Positions 48,336 to 61,200 of a DNA stretch of 64,000 bases are shown here, in pieces (the stretch's first letter is position 1; each line of letters starts with the position of its first letter). The DNA comes from Gavia stellata (taxonomy: Eukaryota > Chordata > Aves > Gaviiformes > Gaviidae): contig NC_082602.1 of NCBI RefSeq assembly GCF_030936135.1, forward strand, positions 3,844,001 through 3,908,000. Reading direction: 5' to 3'. The position numbers and the translations under genes were made by a program. The notes under the pieces were generated by a model. It worked only from the letters and a program-made list of their open reading frames with translations. It had not been told where the DNA came from and made no database searches.

Positions 48336-49152
48336 CACGATTTCTTCTAAATGTTGCTTCTCACAACTCTAAATGCCCTTTGGATGTTTGTCCTGGATGC
48401 CTAAAAATCGCTGTGCTCGCAGGAGGCTGGTCCTGAACAACATTCTGCTTGTTGCGCTTGAAACCCAGCACCCAACCTTTGTCTTGGGGGGGGGTCACAC
48501 CCGACCCACCCAGAACAGTCCAATGCCGTATTGACCAGTAGCTTTATGTTATTGACCGTTGCCTTACGTTTTGCCTGGAATGAGAGCTTTTTGGAAGAAA
48601 GTGCAGGAACTGTGCATCTGACAAATGTTTCATAAAACCGATGGTGGGGCTTAAGAGCAACTGGATGCTGGAATAACCTCTGAATAAAATTTCTCATCAG
48701 CTTCAGCTGATCTGGTGTTAACCAAGTGTTTGTGGTGCATGAGGATGACTCCGGTGATGCAGAGCTCTGGAAGCAAGGGGCTCCCCTGGGGTTTTGCAGC
48801 AGCTGATTAGATGCAAGCTCTGAGATCTGCTTGCTCATTAATTCCCTAAATTGTCATTATCGGGAGCTCCTCTCCCTGTGGAAGTTTCCCTGGTCGTCGT
48901 GGTGTGAGGGGGCAGTTCCTCAGACCCGGGCTGTCAAGGCCGGGCAGGGATCAGAACGAGTTTATAAACCCCTCTCTCTCCTTTTTCAGGCTTTTAACAA
49001 AAAAACCTGCGTTTTCCCATGCTCCAGCGCCGACTCTGCGGCCCATATGTTGAGGGAACCGCCTCAAATTAGGCCTCGCCCGCCGCCCTCCCTCCCGCCC
49101 GCTGCTTCCCGCTCCTCCCTTTCGGCGGGCGCGCGCGCAGCCGGCGGCGCGC

Positions 49153-49167
49153 CCAGCAGGGGGCGCC
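49153..49167 (+). promoter_or_regulatory. CTCF-like motif in SGPL1 promoter
   Basis: CCAGCAGGGGGCGCC matches the core of the vertebrate CTCF consensus (CCASYAGRKGGCRSY) at essentially every defined position. It lies about 130 bases before the SGPL1 start codon. Binding is inferred from motif only. Confidence 0.65.
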
Positions 49168-49292
49168 GTCGTGAGGGCGCGGCGGGGAGGTGCCGGGTAA
49201 TCTCAGTGCCGGGGCGGGGAGGAGCGGGGCCGCGCCGGGACCCGGCGAAGCTGAGGAGGAGGTGGTGGTGGCGGCAGCAGAAGTCAGCGGCG

Positions 49293-52200
49293 ATGGTGAG
49301 CGGGGAGTGTGGGGTGGTGGGTCCCTGACTCGGCCGGTGTACGGAGGGGTGAGAGATAGGGGTGTCCCGGTGAGAGGCCTGCGCTGTCCCGGCCCTGAGG
49401 CAGGGAGGCCGGGGCCTGGTCTGGCGGGGGGCTCTCAGGGGCCTTGCCCGGCCGCCGGCGGGGGCGCGGGGGGGGGGGATCCGGCGGGAGGGGGCCGACG
49501 GCCCCCTCCCGCCGGATCCCCCCCCCCCCGCGCCCCCGCCGGCGGCCGGGCAAGGCCCATGCTGTGCCCCTAAACGAAGGGGGAATCACTCTTGCAGGCC
49601 TGCTAGCCGTGCAGCGCTTTCCTCGCCTCCCACAGGTGTCTAGTTTCAGGGTAGGGAGAGTTAGAAATGGTATTTTCTGCTGGCTCTGTGGGTTTGTTTC
49701 AGCGGGGTGGGGTAGAAATGATATTTTCCGCTTGCTCTGGGTTTTGGTGAAGGCGCCTTTAGTGTCTGCTAAAAGTTATCTGGCTAATAGAGACTCTGTT
49801 TACTTATTTATTGTGGGGGCTTCTTTTTTTTGGCTAGAAGTAGTGGAGAAGCAAACTCTTCAGTTGCAGCTGGGTTTGCTTGAAATATAGCTAGCACTGG
49901 CACGTAGTGGTATGGCATGTGTTTTCTGAGTCCTCAGACCTGGAAGGGGTGCTGTCTTTTTTTTTCTTTCCCCCCAGGAAGGTGCCTGAAATCATGGCTG
50001 CTACTACAATTGATGAAGGAGCATCATCTCTGTCTGACTGCCTTTTCCCACTCGGTCACGAGGAGTGGCTGTCGGTGCCCAAACACTCAAGTGCCGCTTC
50101 CCCTTCCCACTCTGGCGTGGAGTTGTGCCCAGCCAGTGTGTCACCACCTCTGTGTGGGAGCAAAGGCAGGCCTTGCTTCTGTCAGTGTGCGTAGCCTTGG
50201 ACAGCATCGAGAGCCTGCACGGCTTGTGTTTCGGTTGCTTTCAGCTGCCAAAACTTAGCTCTTTTGGAACTGAGTAAATACTGCGCACCTTGTGCACGAT
50301 GTGGTCTAGACTGGCCTGGGGTTGCTGGAAGCGTGCTGTGTGGTCAGGCTGTTCTCACCTTAGCCTCTCTATGCCGTGGCTTTGCGGAGAAAACAGCTAC
50401 TTACTGTGTCTGGAAGACCTGTGCAGGTTTGCTGTTTTATTCATTAGACTAGACAGCAGCTTTTGCACAGGGTTCCTGGCTTCTGGAAAGCTAATGAAGT
50501 TGGCTGTATACTCAGGGGCTGAAGCTTTCTCTAGAGTAAACGCTGGTATATGGCAGTTTTCCTAAATTGTGGTTTATATCTGCGATCCTCCCTGTGACCT
50601 TATCAAGAGGGACTGTGAGGCACTGGAAGTTCTCTTACCTAGATGAAGAAAAATCTTGCTTTTCCCATGTGCTGCGCACTTTTAGCTTACTAAGTGCAGT
50701 TTTCCGCTCTCTTGCTAGCCTTACAAGTTATAGATGAATTGCTAACCGAGCAGGGGAGGATCTGCTGAGGTGATGCCTTGCACCTTGCTTTTGATTTCTC
50801 CAGCGCATGCTTCCACTGTTTGGTGGTGTTAAACCTAATCACGGCGTTTACTGTGTATATGCGGTTTAATTGGTGTGGCAGTGATCAAAAACCTTGCTGT
50901 GACTGTCTTGGCAAAAGGGATTCAGTAGAGCCTACTTCTGTGAATACAGATTTTGAGGTGCTGCTTACCTCTTCTGCCAAACGCATGGTTCTGGCAATAA
51001 AAAGGCATAGTTTCAATCTGATCGCCTCTTGCACCAGCTGTCTCCCACCGCAGACCCCAGGGTGCAGTGAGCATTGTTTCAGAAAGCCTGATCTGTTCAC
51101 ACTCTTTGGTTGTTGGTAACGGAGTGATGTGGTTTTGACCTAGAACTACTGCTCTCATTCCCTGCATCCCAGGCAGTCAAAGACATTCCCTTTCAAGTAT
51201 TAGCAGGCCTTCCTTCTAGAGTTTTAGTGCTGAAATCTCTTTATGTACTGGCTAAACAGCTGTGGCCCTTTACTGGTTAGGGTAGCCATAGGGGCTTTGA
51301 ATTATGTTTAGTACTGTCCTTAGAGCGTGATGTGTAACTGAGATTTGGATTCTGTTGATTGATGTTGTAGTAGCAGGTGCGTTGGTCTCTTTGCAGCGGG
51401 CTGTGGTGACTGTGGTAAGATTTTCTTTATTCTTTGTTGGGAAAGATTTGCATTTCTAGAAATTTGCAGGTAAAAGTCACTTGGAAGCCCCTGTGTTCTG
51501 AGCGTTTCTGTTTCCATTGCCCCTCTTAGCTCATCGAGATCCATCCATGCCATGTATCAGGAAGGGCATGTGACTAGGTATGGCAGGGGCCGAAGGGTTT
51601 TGTGTGTTGGTGTTGATAAGATAGTCTTGAGGATCCTGCACTGTGGTCAAAGTTGCCCAAGAAGAGGTCCCTTAATGTATAATAGTGGCATTCAGTTTGT
51701 GCTGATACTAGGGGTTTTGTCGGAGGCTTGCATAACCCTGCTAGGAAGCTGTGCCAGGTCTTGGGACTGCCTTTGTTTGAGGATGCCTGTTCCCAGAACA
51801 ATTGCCATGCTATCATCTCCTTTCAGACAGCTCCCGCCAAGACTTTATCTTTTAATGTTGCGTGTACCTCTGCGTGGCACTGAGCTACTCACAAAATGTT
51901 TCAAATAAATACCCATTTTGTTCTCCAGAAGGCATGCAGAAAGGACTGCGTGATCCGCATCTGAGAGGATGCCGGGTGGAGGAACGAACAAATGTGTCCA
52001 GATGAGTCCCAGCACACAGGGGACTGAGCGCTTCTTTTATCCTAATGCTGGTGCTGGGAGAAGGTGTTTCCTTGCAGAAGCTGCACCTTCTTGGAGCCGG
52101 TGACCCATGATGAGATCCGTCATGGGTTCACGTAGGGCATCTATCAAGTGAATCCTGTCTCTCATGAGATTTGAGACCCGTGTTACCTGGGGCGTGCCTA

Positions 52201-55200
52201 GATGTGTGCAGAGACTTTGCTTTTATAAAATTGGTTTGTTGTAGTAAGCAAAGTGAACAATAGGTAACAACATCTTATGTGTGTTTTGGGTTAAATGAAA
52301 TTTGAAATTGCACCTAATTTTGAAAGCCCTTTGGGCTCTCGTGAAACCACATGTTTTTTGAGCCTCAAATTAGCCTTTTTTCGTCTTGTTTTGATAGTTT
52401 TATGTTCCTTCTCTGTAGTGGAAGCTGGGATGCTGCTGGTCTTACTCTGAGTTGCTGCCTTGTTTGTTTTTGTGCTGAAGCTATAATTAGCCATTGTCTA
52501 GCCACTCCCCTTGAATTCTCAGGGCTGGTGGGATAGTACATATATGTTCATTTTGCATACACTCTATATGGTGAAAAAAAAAATTGCCAACCCTTTGGAA
52601 AAAAAAGGTTTCAGTATGGCAGTGGTAGAAATAAATGCAACACAAGAAGCTGGTGGTACCAGGGAGCAGTGGTAAGATGAGCGTGACCTGAATGTGTTTT
52701 TCTTTCACGCAGTTCACTCCATATGTCTAAAGGTTCGTTGATTCTTTATTTCTGAGAGATCCTGTGTCTGGTATCACTCAGTGTGCCCACATCCGTTGGT
52801 GAGGGGGGCAGCAGGCAGTCCAAACCTTCAGCTATAATTAGGAGCTGACTAACAAATATTCTCTGCCTGGTGCTTACGTAAAGATATTTGTCACGCTGGG
52901 GGTGGCAGGGAGGGACGGAGGAGCAGATTCATTACTGGGGTGCGAATCAAAACACTGCAGGCGCATGCAACAGCTAGCACCCTCCAAGGCTGAGGTGGCA
53001 TTGCTCAATCCCAGTCCCTGGCTCTCCGGTAGGAAGCTGGCTGGCTGAAGGCTGCAAGTCCGGTACTCACCTGTGGCTAGGCCAGTTACGCTGCGTAGTT
53101 ACGCTGGTCAGATGCTCCTTTTGTGGCCGGAGCCTGTACAGGCAACGAGGTGTCAGCTAAGGCGTGGCTAATTAAGGTCTTCCTTCTTCTTAGGAGCAGA
53201 ATAAATAAAGGAAGCTGCTGTGTCGTTGGTGGTTTTGTGCGGTTTGTTTTCAGTCAGGAAGCCTTCTCCTGGGAAAAACTTGTTACATAGGAGTACAGTC
53301 CTTAATTACAGCGGCAATACCTGTATTCCGCACGTTACCCTAATCAGAGTTGACCTAGCTCGTGCAGTCGCTATGAGCAATCTCCCTCTGCCTTGATTTA
53401 CTACGTGCTGAGTTGTGCGACACATTGGCTCTGATGAAGTGAGGAAAGGCAAATGGCAAACACAAACATTAAGGTTTGGGCACAGGGAGGTTGTCAGAGG
53501 GTCCCTGGTTTGGGAAAATGTGTGGGTTCAGGTGGAAGCTGAGGATGTGGTTTGATCTTAGCAGTTCCTACTCATGCAGTGAGCCTAAGACTTGTGCTAT
53601 TGCTTAAAATAAACTTGCCTTGAAAAGCTACTTTCATTCTGTGGCCCACTTTAAATGCTCTCTTGGGGGAAGGAAGATTCTGCTGATAAAACCTTTTTTT
53701 CTACTCTTTCCACAGGTAAACGTCAATGGTGCTTCCGCCTTACAGTGTCAGAAACAGGAGGCACTCATAACAAAAGTGTGAGGCCCTTCGGTTTATTGCC
53801 TTTCTGTTTCTCTCTTTTTTTTTTAAGGCTTATTTGAGTTCTAAAACTCGCAGCCGAGGAAGTGCTGTTCTGGCAAAACTGCAAAATGTGCTCTCGTTAG
53901 CTTTGGCATTTTTTTCCCCCCTCTTTTCTATCATCTGGGACAGAAGAGCATTACTGCAGTTAATTTGTCCTCTTTTGTAGTGGCGTAAGTGCTATCCCTG
54001 GAACCAGCTCAGCTAGCTAATGGCTTTTAGAAATGAAGGTACTAAGGAAGTATTCCTAATCTGTGGAGCTAAAAATTCGATATGTAAACTGCTTGGGTTG
54101 CTGAGTGCATTAATATTGGTACAAATGAATACTGCAAGTCCTAATGATAGCAATTAGTATTTTATCTGATACCTGGGTCTGTCTTAATGCTCTGAGAATT
54201 AAAAACAAATCTTCCAGTGGAGATTTTTCCCCTGTGCTTTTTACTGTCCTCATAAGTCAGGCTTTTAAACTGCTTCTAAAATAATCCTGTGTCTTGTGAA
54301 GCTTTTGTGGAGGGAAGGTTCTCTTAAGGAGATAAAACCAGCTTATCTACTCTCTTGTAATGGGAAGGGAAACCTTTGGTTTTTTGATGCCTTCACAAAT
54401 AAGCAGGTTATTGTCTTACATGAAATTCTGTAGATAGGCTTAAAATCAGGCCAGCTTGTTGTCTTTAGCCCAGCTGGGGTAGTGGTAATAGCAGGCAAAT
54501 GGATGCTGTAATCCTGCAAAGCTGGAAGTTCATCCCTTCTTATCGCATGTGATGAACATTTCTTTTGGCTGAGGTTGCTTGGGAAAAAAACACCCCTGTT
54601 TCTTACTCTGTTATGGGCAGCTCCTGCAGGGGAAGGGATTCAAATGGCTTGGCTTGATTGTAGGCAATATATTTATTACCCCTGCCTCCTCCCCGTAAAA
54701 TAAGGAAGCGATGTAGGGCTGCAGCAGTGAGGCTGCAATCACATGTTGTTGGGTTGCATTTGAATGCAACCTTCTAATGCCCTCTAGTTTCTCTAGGTTT
54801 AAGTTAGTAATTTGCAGAGTAGAGGTCTCATATCTTGCTGGATACTTTGGGGCAAAGAGGTGCTTTAAAAACACTGAGTGCATAGTTAGCCAGGGAGCTG
54901 AGAAATTGTATTTCATTGCTAACTCATGTTCTGTGCCAATTTTCACTGTTTTTTTAATCCCTCTTTTTAGTATCCTCCCAAATTGATCAATCTCATCCTT
55001 CAAACTCTTCTAAGTATGAAATGCCTGAAGAAGGAGAAAGTGAGAAATACAGAGAAAACTTTACCCTGTCAAACTGTATTCTTTTGTGGAGTGATCTCAG
55101 ATTGTTTTTTAAAGCAAGAAAGGGAAGGAAATTCTTCAATGGCTTAGAATTAACATCATGAAAGTCTTCTCTTACTTGCCCAAAGCTTGGATGTACTGTT

Positions 55201-58200
55201 GAGTTACCATACATCAGTGCTGGCATGCATGCTTCTAGCTTGGGGTAAACTTAGGGTGAAATATTTTGTCTTGCATTTCAGTAATGGAAAAGTGACCGAG
55301 GCGGAGGCACAATGCCTTGTATATGAGGTAGGCTAAGAGCAGAAAGGTGGTTGTTGCTCATTCATCTGTGATGCCTTTGTTAATGCACCTGAACCTTTTT
55401 TGCTGGTAATCTGGCTGAGAAAATGCCTTCGTGCAGCAGCATGGTGGGGTTGCTGTGGTGTCATGCGTTGCAGACATCCCATCTGCACTTTGCTTGGCAT
55501 CACCTGAAGTTCAGAGTCGGGCAGTCTGAATTTACAGACCAGACTGTTGTTTTGATGGGCTCTTGGAAAAGAGAGGACAGAAGGGCTTTTCTGAGGGTTT
55601 GCTTATCCCTGTGATAGGATGCAAGATTTGACACTGGTAGTAGTTGCATCTAGAAAAATGCTTCTTTTTCTCTCCCATCCCAGTAGAGAGCTGATGTGCT
55701 GCAGAACACAGTGGTTTCAGTGAGGAGTGTGTGATTTGACAAGATGTGCAGTCAGCTAGGGTCTTCTGTGCAAAGCTTTTTCCAAGAGTGAGATCAATCT
55801 CTTGCCAGATTCATTTATTTTAACTTGGCCATTGTCTTAAGTGACTGATGCCTAGAAGGTCGTGTTCCGTTTTGATTTTGGGCTTATAGCTTCAGGAAAA
55901 AAGCACAACCCGCTTTATATTTGATGCTGCAGCATTTTCTTGCCATCAGTTGAGAACAGCTGTTGAAATACCAGCACATTAGTGGCTCAATTTCCGTCCT
56001 TTAAGTGCAGTTTCAAAACTGGATGATATCCCGGCATTAGCTCCTAGGCAATGAACCAAAGTTGCCATTGTTGGTTAAACACACCTTTCCAGGGATTTTT
56101 CAGAGAAGAAAGCTCGGTGGTACTTAAGTACCGCCTCCCGTTAGTTGAAAAAGGTAGCTCTTCCCTTAAATTCTAGGGTTAAATCAGCTTTGTGGTGACT
56201 GGATTGGAGGTCTGGGCATTAGCTAGGACATTGCCTAATTGCAGAGGTTTATGTGGCTGTCTTGTTTTCAAGGCTGAAGTAGCTGGTATATTTTGAAATT
56301 GCCCTTTGCCAAGTGGATGGGTGCTAATTTGATTTGTCATAGCTGAGTGCTGCTCCTTATGAGGGGACCTGGTTTTGCCCAGTTCAGTCTGTGTCCTTCA
56401 GCCCATGCTGGGACATGGGGTGATATTAGTCCTCTGCGATGGGTTGACATTGTTGTTTTGCTGGAATTTTCTAGCTTTCTGTTTGGGTTGCTTAAATATT
56501 TTTAAACTCTCTTGCATTATATGCATTTTACTGCTTTTCCAAAGCAGTGAATATTCATTAGTGGGTTTTTTTTGTAAGGAATCTTGCCTTTTTCCATTGA
56601 TTATCTGGAAGATCTTGGCTTTTTTAGGCAGTTTGTAACCTCTCCAGTTGTATTGAAATGATGTTACCCCTAAATGTGACCTAAAAAACATATTAAATGC
56701 TGCTTCTGTTGTTGACTTGACCCAGAAGGTGAGATCTGTAAAAGGTGCTGAGAAGGGAAGTTTTAGCAGCTTTTAATTTAGTGGTTTATTTATATCCACC
56801 TTTGCAAGCCGCTCTAAACACACAAAGAGTACGACAGCATAGGTATCAAGGATGCATTCCTTCCAAGATTTATTAACAAATGTTTTGAAAGGCCCCGTGT
56901 ACTTCCTCCATTGTTTGGAGGGTGAAGCTTTGTAGTGCTGAAGATCCACCCCCCGCCCCGAAAACTCTCCAGCAAAACTGGGGAAAACTAGGCTTGATGG
57001 TAGGTTAAAAGGGGAGAAGGGTTGGGAAGAGTGCTCTGGGGGTGGCTGAAGAAGCTTTAGAAAAAGTAAAGTAAAATGCACTAGCTTTTGTCTGTAACAG
57101 GCAACAAACCCCCCAAATACTTATTTTTTGTCATAGCTCCAAACAAGGTGTGGTTACCTGGATTCTTCTTATCTCTAGATACCTTTTTCCAGAGAATTGT
57201 ACTGAAGACCCCTGTTTTGGGGGAAGATGGCCTTTTTCCCTTGTGTACATTCATTTTTTCCCCCACCCTGTTCTTCTGAGACTCTTGAAGAGAGTGTGCT
57301 TTGAAGATATTGATTGGGTACTTGGGCTCTGTCCTGACAGTAATTGCTAGTTTGACATTGTAATTGTTATTGCATCACAGTTTTGTGGTGTTTTTTTTTT
57401 GGCAGCAGCAGTGTTTGTCTCTTCTGTCCTCCCTTTGTATGGAAAGTACTAATTAGATCTTAAACTTAAGGAGTCACTGAGTACTTACATCTTCTTTAAA
57501 AATCCAGCCCCGGGTACTTAATAGGCCTGTTTTGGTGGCACCTGATGAATGGTGGCTCCTCTGGTGGGTGTATTGTAGTAGTTCAGTCTTCATTCGCCAC
57601 CTAATAATTCCTTGGAAAAGATACTGAGATTAACACAATTGCTTCTCTGGGGCCATGGTAAGAGCTGATGATGAGTCTTGGGACTGTGAAGCTTGCACAT
57701 CTTACTCGTCTGCCCTTGCCCCTTCTCTCTGAATATTTGAAATCACTCAAGATGTGTATTTTTATCAGTAGCTCTTGACTAGGAATGAATGACAACTATC
57801 TCCTATCTGTTCTGTTTACAGGAATTAAGGACAGCACAGGGTCTGCATACTGAAAAGCACCTTTTTAATAGAGAATAGACTCACAGACTTTTTGATGCCC
57901 TTTTTGTGTGCATTTGAACTTCTCCCAATGTCAGTCTCATTTTCTTTTGTGCAGGATGCCATTATTCCCTACAAGGAGATCCTCCAGATGTATTGGGAGA
58001 CAGCAACGAGCTTTGTGAATGCCCAGTGCGATGGACTTGAACCCTGGCAGCTGGTTGGGTTGACATTTTCTTCTACGCTTATAAGCGTATGGCTGCATGG
58101 CTTCCTCTTCCAGTCTGAGAGTAAGTATTGAAATGGGGGATTTTTTTATGTTTGGGGGGACAGAGTTGTTCTTAAGCAGTGGAGGGAAAGAGAATGAAAC

Positions 58201-61200
58201 AAGGCGAAACACTTGTCAAAACAGACCTTCTGTTGTCAACTAGCATTAACAAAACCCTCTTCCAAATTAAGGTCAAGGCCTGTCTCATCAATGGAAACAC
58301 CTCCATTCCTTCAGAGGGTGCGGTAGGCCAGCCTGGAACGTGCGTGCATCTCCTTCCCTTCCTCTCGTCTCCTTTTTGCTTTTGGCTAAACCGTTTACTT
58401 GTCGCAACATTCTCTTCTTGCTCAAAACCTGGGGAAATTTATCTGAGAGCTGGGTTCTTGTGAACTTAGTCACTGGTGAAAAGTGGCTGGATAACTCTTG
58501 CTCTTGATTGTTTCCCTTCCTGCTGGGGGAGGAGACGTGGTTTTGATTCAGTGTTCGAGGCATGTTTCATCCTCAGGATGTTCAAGATAATTGCATGTGG
58601 TATTGTTGTGTGGATTTTTATTTTTTTTTCTGGAGCATCTTCCTGTTTTGAGCAGTTGCTGATACTGACAGCTCTTTGAACCTGCAGTTTTCTCTGGTTG
58701 TGTGATGGTCAGAGATAACTGCCTTGCCCTTAGAGGAGAACATGATGCTTTGCAGTTCCCACAGGCCTTAGGGTTACACTCCAGTGGTGGTTTGTTAAAA
58801 ACAGCTGAGTTTTTAACTTGTTTATTTCTGTGCCTCTCTGTTCCTCAACCAGCCTTTTTTTCTTTTTAAAGATGGGAGTAGCTGAATAGTGGGAACATCT
58901 ATGGAAGGAACATCTGTGGTGTGAAGCTTTTGCTCAGTACAGGGTTATGTTAGCTTCTTGGCTAGTATTTGTACTGTTGCACAGTATTTTTTTTTGTGTT
59001 GACTGTTATAAGATCTGATTAGATTGTCTGAATTTTTCAGGAGTTTGCAGTCTTCTCTCACTGTGGAAGTTATTAATGAAACAGCGTGCACACTGAAAAG
59101 TGCAATAGAAATGTTATTGTCAGAGTGTTAATGAGTATTTGCTACAGAATGTGCTGAACTGCAATTACTGTCCTTCTGTAGCTTTTCAAAATATATTTTT
59201 GAAGTGCAATATATATGAACTGGCAGGGAAAACAGATAAAATTGCAAAGTCCTAAAATGGTTGATTTTTGAAGTTTGTTTAGTTATTTCTTGGTGTAAGT
59301 GTCCTGTAACTGCTGGTGCTCAATTGAAATGCCTGTAGGACTCAAAAGGCATTTTTTGTGGCTATAAAGCATCTGTGTCATCCTGTTTTCATTCCTGCCT
59401 TTAGAGCTACCCCGGGAGTTTTCTGGTGTTTGTCATCAGTGGCTTCTCTCATTTCCGTATTTGGACTGTGGTGGAACTTCCCTCTGTCCATCCCCTTCCC
59501 CTGAGTTGCCTCCCATTGCATCGTGCATTTCCTATACTGGATGGCCAGGCACCGGGTGAATCCTTGTCACGTTATGGCTGAACTACTGTTTCCTCCTTGG
59601 GCCTGGGAGCCTGTTTCATGTTGCTGAGTGTTTTCATGTTACAGTACTGTTCTGATTCGAAGATGCAGAAAATAATTTCAGGAAGTATTTTCCCTTTTTG
59701 CTGGAGACATCACCTTTAGCAAATCCTAGAGTCCTTCTCTTCTCTGTAAAATTCCACATGTGGGTGCAAATTCCCATATAAGTAAGAAAAAGAGTCAAAT
59801 TATTGATTCCCATAGATGGCTACTGTTCTGCAAGCCAGATGTTTCTGTAGCCTGGTCCTTGCTCTTTGATCTGTCTCACCATGTCCCCTTAGCCTGGATC
59901 AGAAATACTGAGCCTGTATCATGGGTTGTATTGGAAGTACTGTGCTCCGAGTCTGCTTTTTGTTTCTTGAGTCTTATTAGGTTAATTTCTGACTTTTGTC
60001 TTTCAGGTTTAACATCTCGAACTAAAAAACAGTTCTTTAAACTACTGAGAAAAATGCCATTTGTTGGGGCTATAGTAAGTATTTGAACAACTTTTTGTAA
60101 TACTATCCCAGGTCCTTGTTTCAGCCCGTTCTCTGAGACCTTACAGTTCTATGCATCTTTGCTGTCATGTTACTGTGATCATAATGATCCAATGATATAG
60201 GTCTGGAAGGTCTGCTGCTGCTACCTGGTTTAACGGAAGTTATAATTTCTACCTAGTCTTTTTGTCATAGTATCACTCTCATAAAATGGGGGTGCCACCT
60301 TTTTTTTTAACCAAGAATCAGTAAGTGCAGTTACAGAATTTTCCAGTAGTTACAGAATTTTCCAGTAACATTTCTTCGTTGTTAGATTTTAAGAAAGTAA
60401 TGTTTATGGAAGAAGGGGACAGGATTGAACTTGAGTTGTTCTTCTGAAACAATGTCTTATTCTTGAGCAAGTGTGAGATAGCCAGGTGTTTGTTGTGCAA
60501 CATGGAAAGATAATTTTTTTTAATCAGACGACTGGCCACAGTTAGTTTAGAGCTCAATACCTATTAGGGATAGTTAGCATTATAGCACAAAGATATCAGA
60601 AGTTTGTGTAATCATTAAAATGAGACAAGCTTTAGTGTTTGGGAGATTATTTTTTTTTGCATAAAAACTTGAAACTACAAATGTCAGCATGATTTAGCAT
60701 GTTCATGACTTAATGATCGAGAAATGCACAGCTTGGTTTATTTTACCTAGTAAATGATGGTATCACACATGATGATTGCCCTGCTTTCTGCTTGATGTGA
60801 TGGCAGATTTACACATTGATTTGGGGGGTCAGGTCTGTTACAGGCAGTTTTATCAAATGAAAGTAGCAAAGAGGAAGTTTTGTCTTTTGCTGTGGACATG
60901 GAAATGGTTCTCAAGTTTCTCCCCCAACCCTCTGGAAGAAGGGACTAGCATCCCCCCTTTATGTCATGTTAAGTGCCCCAACTTTCACCTTTCAGCTTGA
61001 GTAGCCTTTGATGAGATGGGTTAATGACTTGTTCTCTTCTGCTTATATTTGTTGTCTGCCTATTAGAAAAGGACACCTTCCGGGCCCCTCGTATACAATC
61101 CCTATTTTGTCCAGACTTGTCTTCTCAGGGCTGGCGCTTTTAAGCTCTTCTGTGCCAGAGGACTCCTGGTGTGTCCTATCTGTGTACCGTTTCCGCTCTT

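Larger units (their letters stand above)
49020..49570 (+). promoter_or_regulatory. SGPL1: SGPL1 CpG-island promoter
   Basis: An abrupt rise to very high G+C with dense CpG, including GGCGGGCGCGCGCGCAGCCG, surrounds the first SGPL1 exon. There is no TATA box near the exon, consistent with a housekeeping promoter. The exact start of transcription was not determined; it probably lies between about 49120 and 49250. Confidence 0.8.
49296..57954 (+). other. SGPL1: SGPL1 intron 1
   Basis: An 8.7-kb intron with donor GTGAGC and acceptor TTTCTTTTGTGCAG. Besides the palindrome, it holds two splice-like segments that might be alternative exons (49979 onward and 55282-55327), but neither has supporting coding similarity. 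Otherwise I see no gene or clear repeat. Confidence 0.7.
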
